64,000 nucleotides of DNA from Stichopus chloronotus (taxonomy: Eukaryota; Echinodermata; Holothuroidea; Aspidochirotida; Stichopodidae). The stretch lies in NCBI GenBank assembly GCA_021234535.1, contig CM037850.1:15003114-15067113 (forward strand), given 5' to 3'. A model generated the notes under the pieces. That model saw nothing but the letters and a program-made list of their open reading frames with translations. It made no database searches and was not told the origin of the DNA. Position 1 is the stretch's first letter, and the number at the start of each line of letters is the position of its first letter. Positions 11,641 to 22,244 of this stretch are shown here, one piece after another. The position numbers and the translations under genes are program-made.

Positions 11641-12322
11641 GTAAGAAGAACAAATTAAATTTGCAGCTCATTTTTTAGTCTTACTCAAGACTTTGTGACG
11701 TACCCACATTCACAGTCTGACATTGTATGCACCTGCTGGCTGCATCCTGTTTAGGATACCTGTGCACCACTTCCCCTCTCTTTCTGTTGTTTTTAATGCT
11801 TGTTTGTTTGTCTGTTTTTTTTTTTTCTTGATGCAGTTATCTTGAACTCAATGTACTAACTAGAAGGGTGCCACCAAATGCTTTAAATAAATTAAAGCAA
11901 AAAGAAGAGGAGCAAACTAGTGAAACAAACCAAGACCAAGCTGACTACCTGTGTTCAGACCTTTCATTGTTTACTATACCTATATTTATTCTAGTTGGCT
12001 TAAATATTATCTAGAGTTTGGTAATGTACCTGTACATTTTTATCAACTGGGCTTACTGAAAATATATAGGTTATCCAGCTTTTTGCATAAATATATGACA
12101 CAGTTATCATTCTCTTGCTGTGTAATGGATTATAACACCTCTCTTTAAACTTTATTTAACTGTTAACACTATAATGGTGATGCATCAAACTAAGGGAGCT
12201 AAGCATTGTTGCATTTTTGTTTGTTTTTTCCTCTGTGGGAACAAATTTGGTCAGTGATTGTGGAACATATGGTAAATAAAGTTTCCCTTATAATGTAATG
12301 GATATTTGTATATGCACTGTAG

Positions 12323-12544
12323 ACATGGGTTAAGGAGATTGTTGAAAAAAACAAGGATCATAGGATCCCCAAATCCAAAGCTCTGCAGCTTAACTTTCCT
12401 CAATGTCTATGTTGGCATCATACAACAACTTGTGCAAAGAATCAGTTAGTTCTCAAACTTAAGAAAGTAGTTGGTGATGCAAAACATACAGCCCTAGACT
12501 ATAGTGTGCCAACACGAGAGAATAACAGCAGCCACACACTTAAG
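12323..12544 (+). CDS. 5' exon of the Zisupton-like transposase
   Basis: Acceptor CACTGTAG precedes 74 open codons ending at AAG with donor GTAAAT (12,545). The peptide includes a Cys/His cluster, PQCLCWHHTTTCAKN, that may be part of a zinc-binding module, followed by lysine-rich sequence. The exon ends in phase 0, whereas the next exon (acceptor CAG at 12,663) needs one leftover base. An earlier donor at 12,474 (GTGATG) would give the right phase, ending the exon at 12,473. So either that weaker donor is used or a base has been lost. Confidence 0.55.
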
Positions 12545-12663
12545 GTAAATGCTTTGCAATATCACTTTAGTACTGTCTTTGTCAAAGTAAAACATACTAA
12601 TTCATTCTATTGATTTGGAAATGGCTGTATTGGATTTTCTTATTATCTTTTCCTTTTTTTCAG

Positions 12664-13961
12664 ATTCAACAGTGATTGACCAAGAAGATACATTAGAAAA
12701 ACTAAGTGCAACAGAAGATGCCTGTGGTCTGTGTAAGTTTACATCAAAGAACCCATCTAAGATGTCAAGACATAGATCATGTCACTGGGCTTCATCATCT
12801 GAAGTTGAATTTAACAAAGTGTTCTGCTTGCTTTGTAAGAAATCACACAATGACATCAACTTCAAGTCAGGCTCAGGTATGAATCCTTATCACTTCCATT
12901 GTTTTGTATGTGATAAGACAATCAGAAGGAAGATTGACTTTGAACATCATTTGTGTAGATATTGGAGAGAAAGAGGTCTCCAAAAACTTGCTTCAATTCA
13001 TGGACTTCCAGGCCTAACAGGAGCAAGTAATAGCCATGTCACATCACCATCCATGGGGATACTATCTGTCACAGAAGACAATGCAACATATGAAGGTGTG
13101 GACTTACCATCATCTCAAGAAGTACCATCTGCAAGAGACAATCCAGCAACAACGCTCGGTAGTAGCACCAATGAAAATCCAGCTGTAGATAAATTTGTGA
13201 ATCCAGTTGTACACATACGAAAAAAGGTGAACAACGCTGTTGCTTGTAGCATTTGTGGTGCATGCATGCAAAAAAACAGCATTCCAAGACACACTAGAAA
13301 TGTCCACAACGTTAGTGGTATTTCACATGGTGTATGTGTTGATACTAGTGAAGGTATCTTTCTTGTTCGAAAGTCTTGTCATGGTGTAAGTTTTCCATGT
13401 CATGTACAGAAAAAGGTATGTGGCGTGCAGGTGCAAAGTGTGAAATGTGAACAGAAAGCATGCATTACTGCAGCATGTGTGGCTGGAAGATCAGGATTGA
13501 GAGGATATGAATGTTACCATTTGTCCGTAGTTGCCAAGTGTGATCATGAGCCAGAAGAAATATAACTTGATCAGAAAGTGCTGAAAGAACTGTCAGAAAG
13601 TGGAACACATAAGATTCTCACCAATGAAAGAGTTGAAGAAGTCATAAAAATCAAGGCCAATGCATCAAGATTACAAAAACAAGTTGTTGTAAAATTTCCA
13701 GGTGATGAACATGAAAGGCACCAACACTTTTCTGTCTTTGATGGCTACAAGCATCACTTTGCCAAATTCCGACGATGCACTGTCACCTATGACTCAACAC
13801 AACACACAATTGACTGTGCTTGTTGCAGGCGTAAAAGGTTTTGCTCTCATACAACCATTGTTATCTGGTTTTTAGCTCAGAATGGGATAGATGTGTCTGG
13901 TTTTGCTAATAATGGCGTCTATCAAACATCCAGTAATGGCACATGGGGACGCAGAAATTGA
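12664..13961 (+). pseudogene. Transposase N-terminal half: zinc fingers, CxC region and SWIM finger, with in-frame stop
   Basis: The reading frame starts after a pyrimidine tract and CAG at 12,661-12,663. It carries paired Cys/His motifs (CGLC at about 12,729, then CLLC and CFVC) and a C2H2 finger (C-x2-C-x11-H-x4-H near 13,245-13,307). A cysteine-rich block beginning HGVCVDTSEGIFLVRKS is typical of the CxC region of HMGXB3-like proteins. A TAA at 13,563-13,565 interrupts the same frame. After it the frame resumes and encodes a SWIM finger, CACCRRKRFCSH (about 13,818-13,853). It then ends at 13,961, where the frame changes to the next block. These regions bind DNA and proteins in the nucleus. 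The one-codon stop suggests point mutation in a dead copy; read-through or sequencing error are alternatives. Confidence 0.75.
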
Positions 13962-15861
13962 TGATGTTGACATGAGTGAAGATAACCTAGAAAAAGAAAT
14001 GGAATGTGAGATCAACAAAATAATATATCCTCCTGAAAATGATAAAGTCATCAAAAAGATGACATCCTATCTACTTGGTCACAAGAGAGTGACTTACCCA
14101 TTACCAGGGAGTGTGAAGAAAGTGGCAAATTACTGTAAGGAATATGTCCCAGCTGAAACAGAATGTTTGTATTGTAAAGAGCCTCTCACCGAACCAATTC
14201 TGGTAACATCTAGAGGCAAGATAGTTACCATGCAAGGAGTAATAGATGACATTTCAATTTTCATTAAAATGTGCCCATCATGTTCTCTGCCATATAGGTA
14301 TCAAGAAAGTGAATGTGGTGTCCACAATTACAATGATTTCTTACTCATTTCCCTGGAACTTCTAGATTTCTTAGAGAAAAGTTTGTCTTGTCACATTGCC
14401 ATTGGAAGACAAATAGAGTGCATTAACAAAACATACAACCTCAACCTGAATTCAACAACAATGTTAAGTGCTTATCTTCACTTTACTGCCCTGTGTAAAA
14501 GGGAGTATAATTTTAATTGTGTATTATGTGGCATTTACCCCCCAATAGTCATCATGGACCTGAACCGTAAAGGTTCTTTTCATTGTAATATTAACAATAT
14601 GACATTGCCCCCTGATGTACCAGACAGTGACTCTGTGGATGCTTCCACATTTTGGGAAAAGGTTGAAAAACACCAAATTGCAGCAGGTCTTCTGAAGACA
14701 GGAACTATCAATCCATTTACAGTAGAGCCTGGATTTATTGAATGGTCCCCATACATCTCTCCAAATACAAGGGTATCGCAGAATCTTGTAAATACAGAGC
14801 ACAAAAAAATGAACAGGTCAACTGGAGAACTGGATATGGAAATCAAGGAAATGTCAGATGAGAGGTTGATAGAGCTCTTTAACAACAGCACAACCAAAAC
14901 CTTAAAGGAGCTTGGCAAAGGACTGGGTATCCAAGGCATTTCAAAAATGTCAAAAGCTGACATAATAACATCCATCAGGAGATCCATCTCACGGAATGAA
15001 GAAAATTTCAACAAAGTCTTCCATAAGGCTTGGGGACATTCAGGTGGGTGGTTGTCTGTGCTTTGCCCTCATAGTGTTGTCTATGGACTTAAGTTTCTGG
15101 TTAGGGCTGAAAGTCCCCGTGACTATATTGACATGTTAGCATCCTTCAAGCACCTACCAAATGTATGCATTGTCGACATGGCCCATATGGTAGCAGCTCA
15201 TGCCAAAAACCGCTATCCCGATATGTTTGGAACAAAAGAGGGTCGACTGACACAAGTCACAGAGGAGTATCTTGAATGGGCAAAGAAGAAAGAGCTGTGT
15301 GTAAATATGCCTTGGCTTGATAACAACTTCTGCGAGGAGGGGGAGGAGGCTGGTGATGTTCATCCCATTACAGGCTGCAGTGAGCGTTATCTTCTGTTCG
15401 ATCGTTTCCACGAAAAGAACACAAAGAGAAGGGCAGAAATATTAAAACGAGTAATGTTTGTTCCACAGTTACACACATTTTGCAATACGCAAGTTGTGGA
15501 GCAGCTAAACCAAGAGATCAACAGAAACAACTATTTTATGACCCAATTTTTGCCAGTGCGGCAAGTCTTCATGTACAGAAATCTTATGGATTTGCATAAC
15601 ACCATTGTGAATCAGAAACAGATTCTCAACATTGAGAAGAAAACAGGTGTGTCGGTAGATTTGAATAAGTTTGGAAGGGCATGTTTGAACACAAATAAGA
15701 AGAGCACACAGGAGTTTGAGCTGCATTCCACAGTAATGCGTAGAGTGGATCCTCTTGATGAACTATCAGATTCAGAATCGACTGATGGTTACGAAGATCC
15801 AAAGTTCTCATGTAGTTTGTCTCCGTCTTCAAGACTAATATCAAATCCCTCAGCACTGTAG
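13891..15861 (+). CDS. Zisupton/HMGXB3-type transposase catalytic core with SAP domain
   Basis: This long frame (up to 656 codons; the first ~20 are probably out-of-frame read-in) holds a Cys-x2-Cys region (residues ~92-131), then CVLCGIYPPIVIMDLNRKG with candidate catalytic Asp223. A SAP-like helical DNA-binding segment lies at ~323-366. VLCPHSVVYGLKFLVRAESP and PNVCIVDMAHMVAAH follow, with candidate Asp429. Then come CSERYLLFDRFHEKN and QVVEQLNQEINRNNYF, with Glu537 or Glu541 as the third acidic residue. The spacing and flanks match the RNase-H-fold core of Zisupton-type transposases and the animal protein HMGXB3. It would cut and join transposon ends in the nucleus. It is in frame +1 relative to the preceding block, and ends in an acidic/Ser-rich linker that leaves frame before 15,861. 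Confidence 0.8.
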   Translation: MCLVLLIMASIKHPVMAHGDAEIDDVDMSEDNLEKEMECEINKIIYPPENDKVIKKMTSYLLGHKRVTYPLPGSVKKVANYCKEYVPAETECLYCKEPLTEPILVTSRGKIVTMQGVIDDISIFIKMCPSCSLPYRYQESECGVHNYNDFLLISLELLDFLEKSLSCHIAIGRQIECINKTYNLNLNSTTMLSAYLHFTALCKREYNFNCVLCGIYPPIVIMDLNRKGSFHCNINNMTLPPDVPDSDSVDASTFWEKVEKHQIAAGLLKTGTINPFTVEPGFIEWSPYISPNTRVSQNLVNTEHKKMNRSTGELDMEIKEMSDERLIELFNNSTTKTLKELGKGLGIQGISKMSKADIITSIRRSISRNEENFNKVFHKAWGHSGGWLSVLCPHSVVYGLKFLVRAESPRDYIDMLASFKHLPNVCIVDMAHMVAAHAKNRYPDMFGTKEGRLTQVTEEYLEWAKKKELCVNMPWLDNNFCEEGEEAGDVHPITGCSERYLLFDRFHEKNTKRRAEILKRVMFVPQLHTFCNTQVVEQLNQEINRNNYFMTQFLPVRQVFMYRNLMDLHNTIVNQKQILNIEKKTGVSVDLNKFGRACLNTNKKSTQEFELHSTVMRRVDPLDELSDSESTDGYEDPKFSCSLSPSSRLISNPSAL

Positions 15862-17372
15862 TTGCAACAGCTTCGTGTTCATCCACCACTCCCACAGTGA
15901 CAACGTCACCATCAACATGTACATCAAGCAAACCCACAGCGAAATTGCTTACATCTAAAACAACATCACCATGTATGTCTAACAATGATACAGTAAAGGC
16001 AACTTCTCAGGCATCTTCTGAACGAGTGCAATCTTCTTGTCCATCAGAAGCAAAGTTATCTTTCACCAGAAGATTGCATAAAAGCAAAGATGACATCCCA
16101 TTAGTTGACCTCACCTCTGATGAAACTGAAGAAGGATGTACAGAAATGTGGATTTCACATCTGAAACTAACTAAGCATGATTTGAATATTTTAAAGCAGA
16201 GGCAATGCTTAAATGACACTATAATTGAAGCTGGACAGGATCTTCTCGCAAAGCAGTTTCCCTACATTGGAGGACTTCAGCCACCTTGCATAAGCCAGGC
16301 CCCATCTGGGTTTGGGGTAGAAGCTGGTGAATTCGTCCAGGTCATTAACTTTTCACATCACTGGGTAACAGTTTCTACCATAGGATGCAATAGATCTCAA
16401 GTGAAAATCTATGATAGCCTTATTTCTCGCAATTACCCTTCCTGTTTCATCAAGATAGTTGCATCTCTTTTGCTCTCACAAGACAGAAAAATTGATTTTG
16501 AAGTTATGGATGTAACACAGCAACGAGGTGGTACAGTATGTGGTGTTTTTGCTCTGGCATTTGCTGCTGCTTTGTGCAATCAGCAAGATCCCGCTACAAT
16601 CACTTTTAATCAGACGGTTATGTATGATGAATTGATCAAATGTCTTGAAAGTGGTAAGGTGGAAATCATTGGAATGACTGGAAGGAAAGAATCGAAAATT
16701 TGTAGGAAATTTTCGGAGAACATTTATTGCACATGTCGAGGTCCTGACGATGGAAGGTTAATGGTGAGTTGTGACCGCTGTAAGAAGTGGTACCATGCAG
16801 AATGTGTGGGGAATGTGCCAGCAGGCAATTTCTTTTGTAGATTCTGTTGGAAACATAGACGTCACACAGGTAACTCATGTGCAGTGAGTAAAAGAAGAAA
16901 GGTGGATGACACTCTGAGGGAGCTAGAAGCAATAATGGAAAAGTGTGGAGTTGTTTATGAAATACAGGACTTAGCAGAATGCCTGTATGAAAGCATTAAC
17001 CAAATTGCCTTTGACAACCTTTTCCCAAATGTACAATGTAAATTAGCTGTCCTTTATTCATGGAGAAAGAGTTTCCAATTTGCTAATGAGCACACTCTTA
17101 GCCTTACAATGACTGATCAGAGTCATCCAGATGGATTTGATTTTATACTCCTGCGGGGCAACTCTGTGAAAGATCCCAAGGTTCTCTATATGGCTTTGGC
17201 ACATGAGATGGTGCATGCTTTCTTAAGCATGAATGGTATTTTCCATGAGACGCATGGGAAGAAATTCAAGAAGCATGCTTCAGAATGTATCAAGAAGTTG
17301 AATGAAAGGTGTGGAGAATTACCTAAGCCTTTAGCAGGAGTACAATTGTCAGATATCACGGAAGTTTTGTAG
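15816..17372 (+). CDS. Ulp1-type SUMO protease - PHD finger - SprT-like metalloprotease fusion
   Basis: The frame is open from 15,816; the first GTG/ATG-type start near 15,897 is arbitrary because the segment is probably a continuation of the transposase. Numbering from 15,897: a Ser/Thr-rich linker to ~80; a C48 Ulp1 domain ~84-250 with His155, Asp173, Gln209 and Cys215 (Gln and Cys six apart as in Ulp1); a C4HC3 PHD finger (Cys278, 280, 292, 295, His300, Cys303, 314, 317); then a basic KRRK patch. A SprT-like zincin follows with HEMVH at 436-440 and a third ligand, probably His453 in THGKKF. All catalytic residues are intact. Known members of these families remove SUMO, read chromatin tails, and cleave DNA-bound proteins (SPRTN/Wss1). 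Joining all three on a transposase tail is unusual. It ends at a TAG at 17,370. Confidence 0.82.
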   Translation, partial: FVSVFKTNIKSLSTVVATASCSSTTPTVTTSPSTCTSSKPTAKLLTSKTTSPCMSNNDTVKATSQASSERVQSSCPSEAKLSFTRRLHKSKDDIPLVDLTSDETEEGCTEMWISHLKLTKHDLNILKQRQCLNDTIIEAGQDLLAKQFPYIGGLQPPCISQAPSGFGVEAGEFVQVINFSHHWVTVSTIGCNRSQVKIYDSLISRNYPSCFIKIVASLLLSQDRKIDFEVMDVTQQRGGTVCGVFALAFAAALCNQQDPATITFNQTVMYDELIKCLESGKVEIIGMTGRKESKICRKFSENIYCTCRGPDDGRLMVSCDRCKKWYHAECVGNVPAGNFFCRFCWKHRRHTGNSCAVSKRRKVDDTLRELEAIMEKCGVVYEIQDLAECLYESINQIAFDNLFPNVQCKLAVLYSWRKSFQFANEHTLSLTMTDQSHPDGFDFILLRGNSVKDPKVLYMALAHEMVHAFLSMNGIFHETHGKKFKKHASECIKKLNERCGELPKPLAGVQLSDITEVL

Positions 17373-18230
17373 AGACAGAACTTTGGAATTCCCATTGTAC
17401 CTGACATGATACTAGTTTTGTTAGTAACTGATCCCAGGCCCAATGAATCTGTAGGTATGAAGGCGATGACATGTGAGGGTATCAAAGCATATGTGTGGCA
17501 CTGTGCTTATGTGTCTCTGTGTATGTGTGCGATGCCTTGTCTCAAGTACACTACAGTGACTGATCTCATTCTTGTGTGTGGATGCATACTAAGTAGATGA
17601 TTTCTATTACTTATTGGACCGTTTAAAATATGAGGGTTGGCTATACTGAGAAGTTGAATTCTTTCGGTTTGGGTGGAGGTCAGGGAACATTCGCTGTCAA
17701 CATAATCCTAAGTGTGCAGATTAACACTCTATGTGGGAAGAGTAAGTGGGGGGGGGGGGGGGGAGGTGAAGATTTATCATGTGGAATGTCTAGGCTACAT
17801 ATTGCTTTTGCTGGTGGTCAAATGTCTTTGAGGGTGACCAGAGTTCAAACTGAAAACCAACCTAATTAAGGATCACTGTATGTCTGATATGGAAGCTTTG
17901 TAAAGATTTTATCAAAAGAATGCCGGGTAATGCTGGGAAATCTCACACTTTTTATATGGGTTGCCCATATTGGACAGACAAGAGTCCCCATTATGTTTTG
18001 GTGGAGGTCCGATGGTCATTTTATGTAACCAAAGGTCAAGAGGTCACATGTCAAAAACACAATATCTTGAGTAGGCTAACAGTTAGGGATCATGCAGTAA
18101 GTATAATGTGGATTGCACATTTTAAGTGGATGAACCATACTGTTTCTGCAAGAGGTAAAAAACGTCATTTATTAGTCACCAGGATGAGTCCGAAAAAAGT
18201 CTAAACCTTCCAAAAGATGATATACCCAAG
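17373..18230 (+). other. 3' flank of the transposase gene; repeats, G-tract
   Basis: There is no gene. A run of about 19 G lies at 17,747-17,763. From about 17,800 to 18,200 the sequence contains GGTCA-type blocks (AAAGGTCAAGAGGTCACATG at about 18,030) like those of the 4.6-5.0 kb repeat. The transposon's right end should lie here or further on, but no inverted repeat was recognised. Confidence 0.4.
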
Positions 18231-21200
18231 AAGTGTAACGATCATTTGTCTCACAATACAATTGTTGATTTATAACGTTAAAAAGTTACGCGGTATTTTT
18301 TTTTTCTAGTATGTCAAAAGTCTTGTAGCGCCACAACTCGCAAGAAGTACTGGTTAAGCACAATTAATATCTCAAGAAAGATGACTGTCGTGGGTTTCAT
18401 CATTAGCATTATTGCTAATATTGAGTTTTTGATTTCTTATCATTCTATGGAGGTCAAGTAATTTTGAGTCAGAAATCGTCAAATCGTTATAAACATTGCC
18501 TGTGGTTTGTTCATACATTTTTCATATTCAGCATATGCGTGTAGACGGCGATATCAGTTAAAACGTAAAGACGGGTCATATGTCCAAACATTCTTAACGT
18601 TATGCCTCGTGTAGTAAAGATAGGTGTAATTGAAACCATGCTTGTCATGAGGGTGTTTTTTATTGATATCTCAATTGCCAATCTATCCACAGGAGTTATA
18701 AATTGAGAGCAATGTTGATAAGGTTTAATTGCAGCTATTTGTTGCACAACAATACTTTGTTCACCCACACTTTCCAAAATTCAAATGATACATCTTCCGT
18801 TACTGATCACATGCGTAATGTTTTGAGGAGATGAAGCTTTTGCCAATGTTCACTGATGACACTGACTGGTTGAACGTTGAGTAAAGGTATTTCCTTTGTA
18901 CGTCATTTTGGTGTACTCTAAACGCCCTGTTTCCCTTTAAATGGAAAACAGCGAAAATTAAGTTTGCTATTTTTGCACTGCACACTAGTCCCTTTGTACA
19001 ATCAGAGATAGAATGGATGGAAAAAATAGAGTTTTAAAGTCTTCACAAGTAGTGCCCATTCTTGACTTGTTTATAAAACCTGAACTGATATGACTTTCCA
19101 ACGCTCATAACTTTTTATTTGTACTTTCATATTTTTGATCCCTTACTGAAAGCCAAATTAATCTACGCAGTGGTGTGTGTGAGAATGACGCTTTGTTGTG
19201 AATACGATATTCTTCTGGAGGATAACCTTTGCTATATCATGTTTGGTGTGTGATTTAACAATACTGATTAGATTTTCCACGTTGTTTTTGGTAGAGGTCA
19301 AAGGCCATTTGGTGTTACTAGAGGTCAAACTGTGAAAACCTTGTAGACACTTTATTAAGAAAAGAGAATCTGTGGGGAATCTCATTTAGCATGGTGATTG
19401 CTATCAAGTATCAAGTATATGTTCCCTATTGTTTTACATAAAGTTCACATGGTCACCAAATGTCAAAACGTAACATTGATGTAAACTCCCATACTATCTG
19501 GAAAGGATAGTTCTGTGAGGTATGTCATATATCTTGTATGTTCATTGCTCACTGTAAGCAGACGAATCATATTGTTTTTGGTAGAGGTTAAAGGTAATTT
19601 GAGGTCATCAGATGTCAAACTGACACTAGAGGTCATACTGTGATACCATTACTAAAAATGAGCATTTAAGCATGCAACAAATTAGATCCTGTTTAGTTTG
19701 AGATACATACAAATTGCTTACATAATTTGTGACATTTGAAATGTAAATGTCATATTTCATTAAAATGATATTTCAAGATGAATAATTGTAATTGATCTCA
19801 TATTAGTCATGTGGGTAATTCGTGATTACGTGATGTCGTAATTTGTTACTATATATCTGTAAGACAAAATGATAAAGCCGCACGTATCGGTCATATCCAA
19901 TCAAGATTATGCAAAAAAAAACCAAATTTTCTGCAAAAAAAAAAGTTACTCACATGTGATTTAGCCTATACTGAAACGATAGCTCTTCTTATATGATTAC
20001 TGTTATTGTTAGTCTTTGCTGGAGATGCAGTATTGGTTAGTATTTTTATCTTCTAGTATTTAGATATTATTTTATCCACCTAACACGTATACTCATGTTG
20101 GTTTGTCTATGTCAAAGTACTTTGCTTCAGTCACTTGTGACATATGTATGGTACAGTATTGCATGTGTTTTGTTGCATTAAAGCTGCAATATGAGGTGTA
20201 CCGATAATCGCCTGCTTGTCTACCTTTGTTTTTCGTCAGTTTTTTTTTTAGGGAAGAGAAAGTCGAGAAGAAGATCACGTGTCACAAAGTCTGACGAGAA
20301 CTATGCACTCGTCCACCAGATGTTTGGTGTTTGAGTATGAAAATTGTCTCGAGATTTTTGTTGACCCTACAAACTTCAGACTCTACAAGAAAGCATAGTG
20401 GTCGATCATCCGTACTTTGAATTCAAACAGACCAATAGGAATTGATTTGATTATCCATGGATGACAAAATGATGCTTAAACAATGGTTTTGTAGTAGCTA
20501 TAATATTGCGGGTAAGTTGAGTTCCATTGACAAATTTTCAACTCATTGTGGCTTTAAGCCGTAAGATCACGCAATTCATAATTCGAAAGCTTAGGGAAGA
20601 TTCAGTCATATACCATGCAAAGACTACGGTATGTTTGGTTACTGAAAGCGTCTTAACTTAATCTCTATTTTTATGTTTTTCTAAACTGTGTCTTTTGCTC
20701 CGGCATTATTGATGGAAAATGTGAAACTAAAATTATTTTGCAGAAGCATCGTGAAAGTTGGTGTGTCTAGCCAGTAAAGCGAAACACATCGAAGTATTCA
20801 ACACAAGGTATAGGGAAACCGCTATATGCTTCTTACGTGACCTGCTCTATGATACCTCAATTGTTTATCCATTTGAGCTGAGATGTCACAATAAAAAGGA
20901 TACAATAATTCTTTAACTTCAACCAGACTTAGTGACATGTCTTTTGAAGATTTCTGGTTTCTTGTGAACTTGAGAAATGTGACAATAAGACATGCGGATA
21001 AGCCTTCGTGCAATCTTTACAGCATCCATAGGATCTATCAAACGTGCTTCGAGAGAGGGCTAAGCATCTTGTGACTAAAGCGGTTTGCTGGCGTCTCGCT
21101 CGGTCTTAAACACTCGCGAAACAGGCCTCAAGCAAACATGTTCAGCGTATTATGTCTGTTTCACTATCTGAACAAATAAATGAAGCTCCATTCGCTCGCT

Positions 21201-22244
21201 TTTATTCGTAGATGTTTCCTATTGTCCAGAACCTTGTTTTGTTCGTGGTTCTGTCATGGAGAAAAAAGATAAATATTGAGAAATTACTCTATGTTATTTC
21301 ATTTTCATGAGGAACCACATATATTTTGGGTGTTATGGACAAATTAGAAAGCATTCTGTGATTGTTTCAAAACAGAAGAATGGCTCGAACTTAAAAATGG
21401 AACCGTCCTGACAGAGATTGAAATCTAAATTACTCTCATCTCCACTGTTTCAATGATAGAATGAAATCTTTGTTGACAAGTATTTTGATTATTCGGTTAT
21501 AATGTAAAATATATCAATTTTTTTTTTTTGAACATCATTTTAATACTTGAGAATTTAATATTCAGTTAGTTTTAAAACTGAGACAAAAAGGGGGGGGGGG
21601 GGTGCAGTCCCACATTTTTTCAGAAAGGAATTTTTATAAGCATCGAAATTAAGTTAGGCCTAAGTGATACATTTCTGTAGGGGTAGCGGTTTATAGAGGT
21701 GCACATTTGAGAAAAGTTGTAAAGTTAGTGTTCGGAATTTCAAAATCTTCATGCAACAAAGATACTTTTTCGCCGGCTTATATTTACCAAACAAAAATGT
21801 GCCCAACTCCGGGTGCCCACAACCCCGCAATGGCGAATCCTCTATCAGTAACTCATTTGATTCCACCCCCCCCAGCCATTTGGGAATAGTGTTTCCAGCC
21901 CTGTGTGTATGTAGTAGTCTGGCCTACTACTTTTTCAATGCTTATGTTATGACAGTCCTTGTGAAGTGACTTATCGTTCGTCACTCCTAAAACTTGGTTA
22001 AATTTTCTTTAAATGGAAAGTAGAATAACTTGAAAGTTGCTGTATTGATGCATCCTTTCTTGGTTTTATACAATAATCGGAGTCGTCATTTAAAATTTGT
22101 TTCATCTGGATTTGTGATGTTCATACTATTACACACCCATTTAATACTTTTTTTTTATTTGGCACACCACTTACTTTTATCATAAATCATCAATTTATGA
22201 GATTGATTCTTATGGTAAAAAAAAAAATCATCCCATACAACAAA
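18231..22244. other. Intergenic, repeats only
   Basis: I find no supported gene. AGGTCA-bearing repeat units recur at 19,285-19,335 and 19,585-19,625. A G-run of about 13 lies at 21,590-21,602. Other short open frames show no protein-like composition or splice context. Confidence 0.45.

Larger units (their letters stand above)
7790..17372 (+). mobile_element. Zisupton/KDZ-type DNA transposon gene, degenerate (limits uncertain)
   Basis: The coding island at 11,587-17,372 has the domain order of the Zisupton/HMGXB3 transposase lineage: zinc fingers, CxC cysteine region, SWIM finger, a D-D-E-like core with SAP insert, and a Ulp1 protease. From established knowledge, fish Zisupton is about 11 kb, has many exons, encodes a SUMO protease tail, and has subterminal inverted repeats and 8-bp target duplications. 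I did not find its inverted repeats here. The left limit given is only the first exon that might belong. One stop codon and two frame changes show it is not a functional copy, unless these are assembly errors. Confidence 0.6.

Noticed and set aside
11837..11999. Extra transposase exon starting YLELNVLTRR
   Set aside because: The peptide looks plausible, but the acceptor phase does not join the flanking exons and no convincing donor follows; mentioned only in the neighbouring entry.
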